Source: JANQPD01 sp963715655
GTDB lineage: Bacteria; Bacteroidota; Bacteroidia; Flavobacteriales; Schleiferiaceae
DNA length: 64,000 bases
Direction of reading: 5' to 3'
Assembly: GCA_963715655.1 (NCBI GenBank)
Contig: OY970262.1
Span: forward strand, 124,001-188,000
Made by a program: the position numbers and the translations under genes. Positions 63,126-64,000 of this stretch are shown piece after piece. Positions within the stretch are counted from its first letter, which is position 1; each line of letters opens with the position of its first letter. The notes beneath the pieces were generated by a model. That model did not search any database. It was not told where the DNA came from and saw only the letters and a program-made list of their open reading frames with translations.

Positions 63126-64000
63126 TTGCTTGTGGGAATATTTTGTTTAGAAACCTTGGCAGCATTAATTTCTTTATTTAATCGCTTAAGGGTTTTCTTC
63201 TTATAACAAAAATTACTATAAAACACCGTTTCCATTGTTTCTAAATCTAAAAAAGAACCATAAGTCCAATTTATATTAGATGAAGGTATAATCAATTGTC
63301 TACCAATGAATAACACATGTTTAGGATTTGCTTCGTTTATAAGCCGATCAATTTTAGAAAGAGGTACAAATGTTATTGGGTGCTCGTAAAATTCTTTCCA
63401 TAGTTCTTAAGGTAGTACATTCAAATATTCATAGGGTATAATAAGTGTTTTACCAACCATTTTATCATATTGGCATAAATTTTTTAAAAACTGGCTAAGT
63501 TTTTTTATACTACCAAAGAAAAAGGGTTTTTTAGCTTGCGCAGATACATATGCCTTATCTAGCAAATCACTGAAAAGTATTACTTGCGCCTCTGTAAGGT
63601 TTTCCTCGTAATGCTGTTCTTCTTTTTCAGAATAAGGTTGCGTAAAAGTAATACTAGCTAATCCGTACCCTGCATTGACGATGTTTTTTTTACCAAAGTA
63701 TCTACCCTTGATGAGCACCGCTTCAGTTACGGTTTTTTGATCATGGCTAAATATAGGGGTTAAATAGAAACCTTCCTCATTTATGGGTTTTGAACGAAAC
63801 GCTTCTAAGGTTACGAAAGTAAGATCAGCGAATGTGAAATATTTTTGAAAAGCTTCTTTAATGCGCAATTGTGTGCGGCTTTTATTAGACCAATAAATAA
63901 CGGTTATGCCTTTGCGCTGAACCACTCCAAAGTCCTTTGTATCTAAAGTATATACATCTTGGGCCCAAAGATTAAAACTAAAGAATAGTGTGCAGGTTAA
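63122..64000 (-). pseudogene. Secreted-protein gene with an in-frame stop, 5' end outside the window
   Basis: One continuous minus-strand frame runs from the window end to 63122 but is interrupted by TAA at 63407-63409. Before the stop it reads through a signal-peptide end (TLFFSFNLWAQ) and about 190 residues; after it, ELWKEFYEHPITFVPLSKID continues in the same frame to the stop overlapping the VIT1 gene. So this was probably one gene of about 290 codons, now split by a nonsense mutation. The start lies beyond 64000. No family recognised. Confidence 0.65.

Noticed and set aside
1..64000. tRNA, rRNA or riboswitch genes
   Set aside because: No stretch with the conserved T-loop GTTCGAxxC context in a cloverleaf setting, nor a recognised riboswitch core, was found by eye; a covariance-model search would be needed to be sure.

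Overview
The window reads as chromosomal DNA of a Bacteroidota bacterium, most likely Flavobacteriia or a close relative. The evidence is several secreted proteins with type IX secretion (T9SS) C-terminal sorting domains, many outer-membrane beta-barrels and lipoproteins, AT-rich intergenic DNA, starts that mostly lack a Shine-Dalgarno sequence, and matches to the Bacteroidota -7 box TAnnTTTG upstream of some genes. I recognised no rRNA, tRNA or CRISPR array.

Layout. 0.3-4.2 kb: a three-gene cassette (HATPase, STAS-like, PIN nuclease) sits between two copies of the 3' end of an elaA-type acetyltransferase gene; a methyltransferase and a lipoprotein follow. 4.2-4.7 kb: hairpin-bearing tandem repeats. 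4.8-12.6 kb: two parallel minus-strand ECF sigma-factor loci, one with a membrane anchor, a coiled-coil lipoprotein and a barrel, the other with an anchor-barrel fusion and a T9SS-secreted protein. 12.9-13.5 kb: a 124-bp tandem repeat. 13.7-25.4 kb: RNase R, a small membrane protein, a LysE exporter and two large T9SS cargo proteins, the second bracketed by MITE-like elements. 25.8-28.8 kb: proC-proB-proA. 28.9-41.9 kb: a FadL-like porin, an M1 peptidase, a glycosyltransferase, and a run of MBL hydrolase, two PLP racemases, an M20 hydrolase and an acetyltransferase. 42.0-51.7 kb: rpiB, a MORN-type repeat protein and a patchwork of accessory and decayed genes (PIN toxin with a premature stop, DinD remnant, barrel without a start codon, Nudix gene with a duplicated 5' end). 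51.8-62 kb: mostly housekeeping and envelope genes. 61.8-64 kb: a RelE/ParE-type toxin-antitoxin pair, a VIT1-like transporter and a secreted-protein gene with an in-frame stop that runs off the window.

The most unusual pattern is that three separate accessory modules (about 0.4-2.3, 44.5-45.2 and 50.3-51.3 kb) each lie between a complete host gene and a diverged duplicate of one end of that same gene, with the module in the host gene's orientation. Two of the three carry PIN-domain nucleases. This suggests a common insertion route that regenerates the target gene. The first module is the best candidate for a little-described system: a STAS/HATPase partner-switching pair in an operon with a PIN nuclease.
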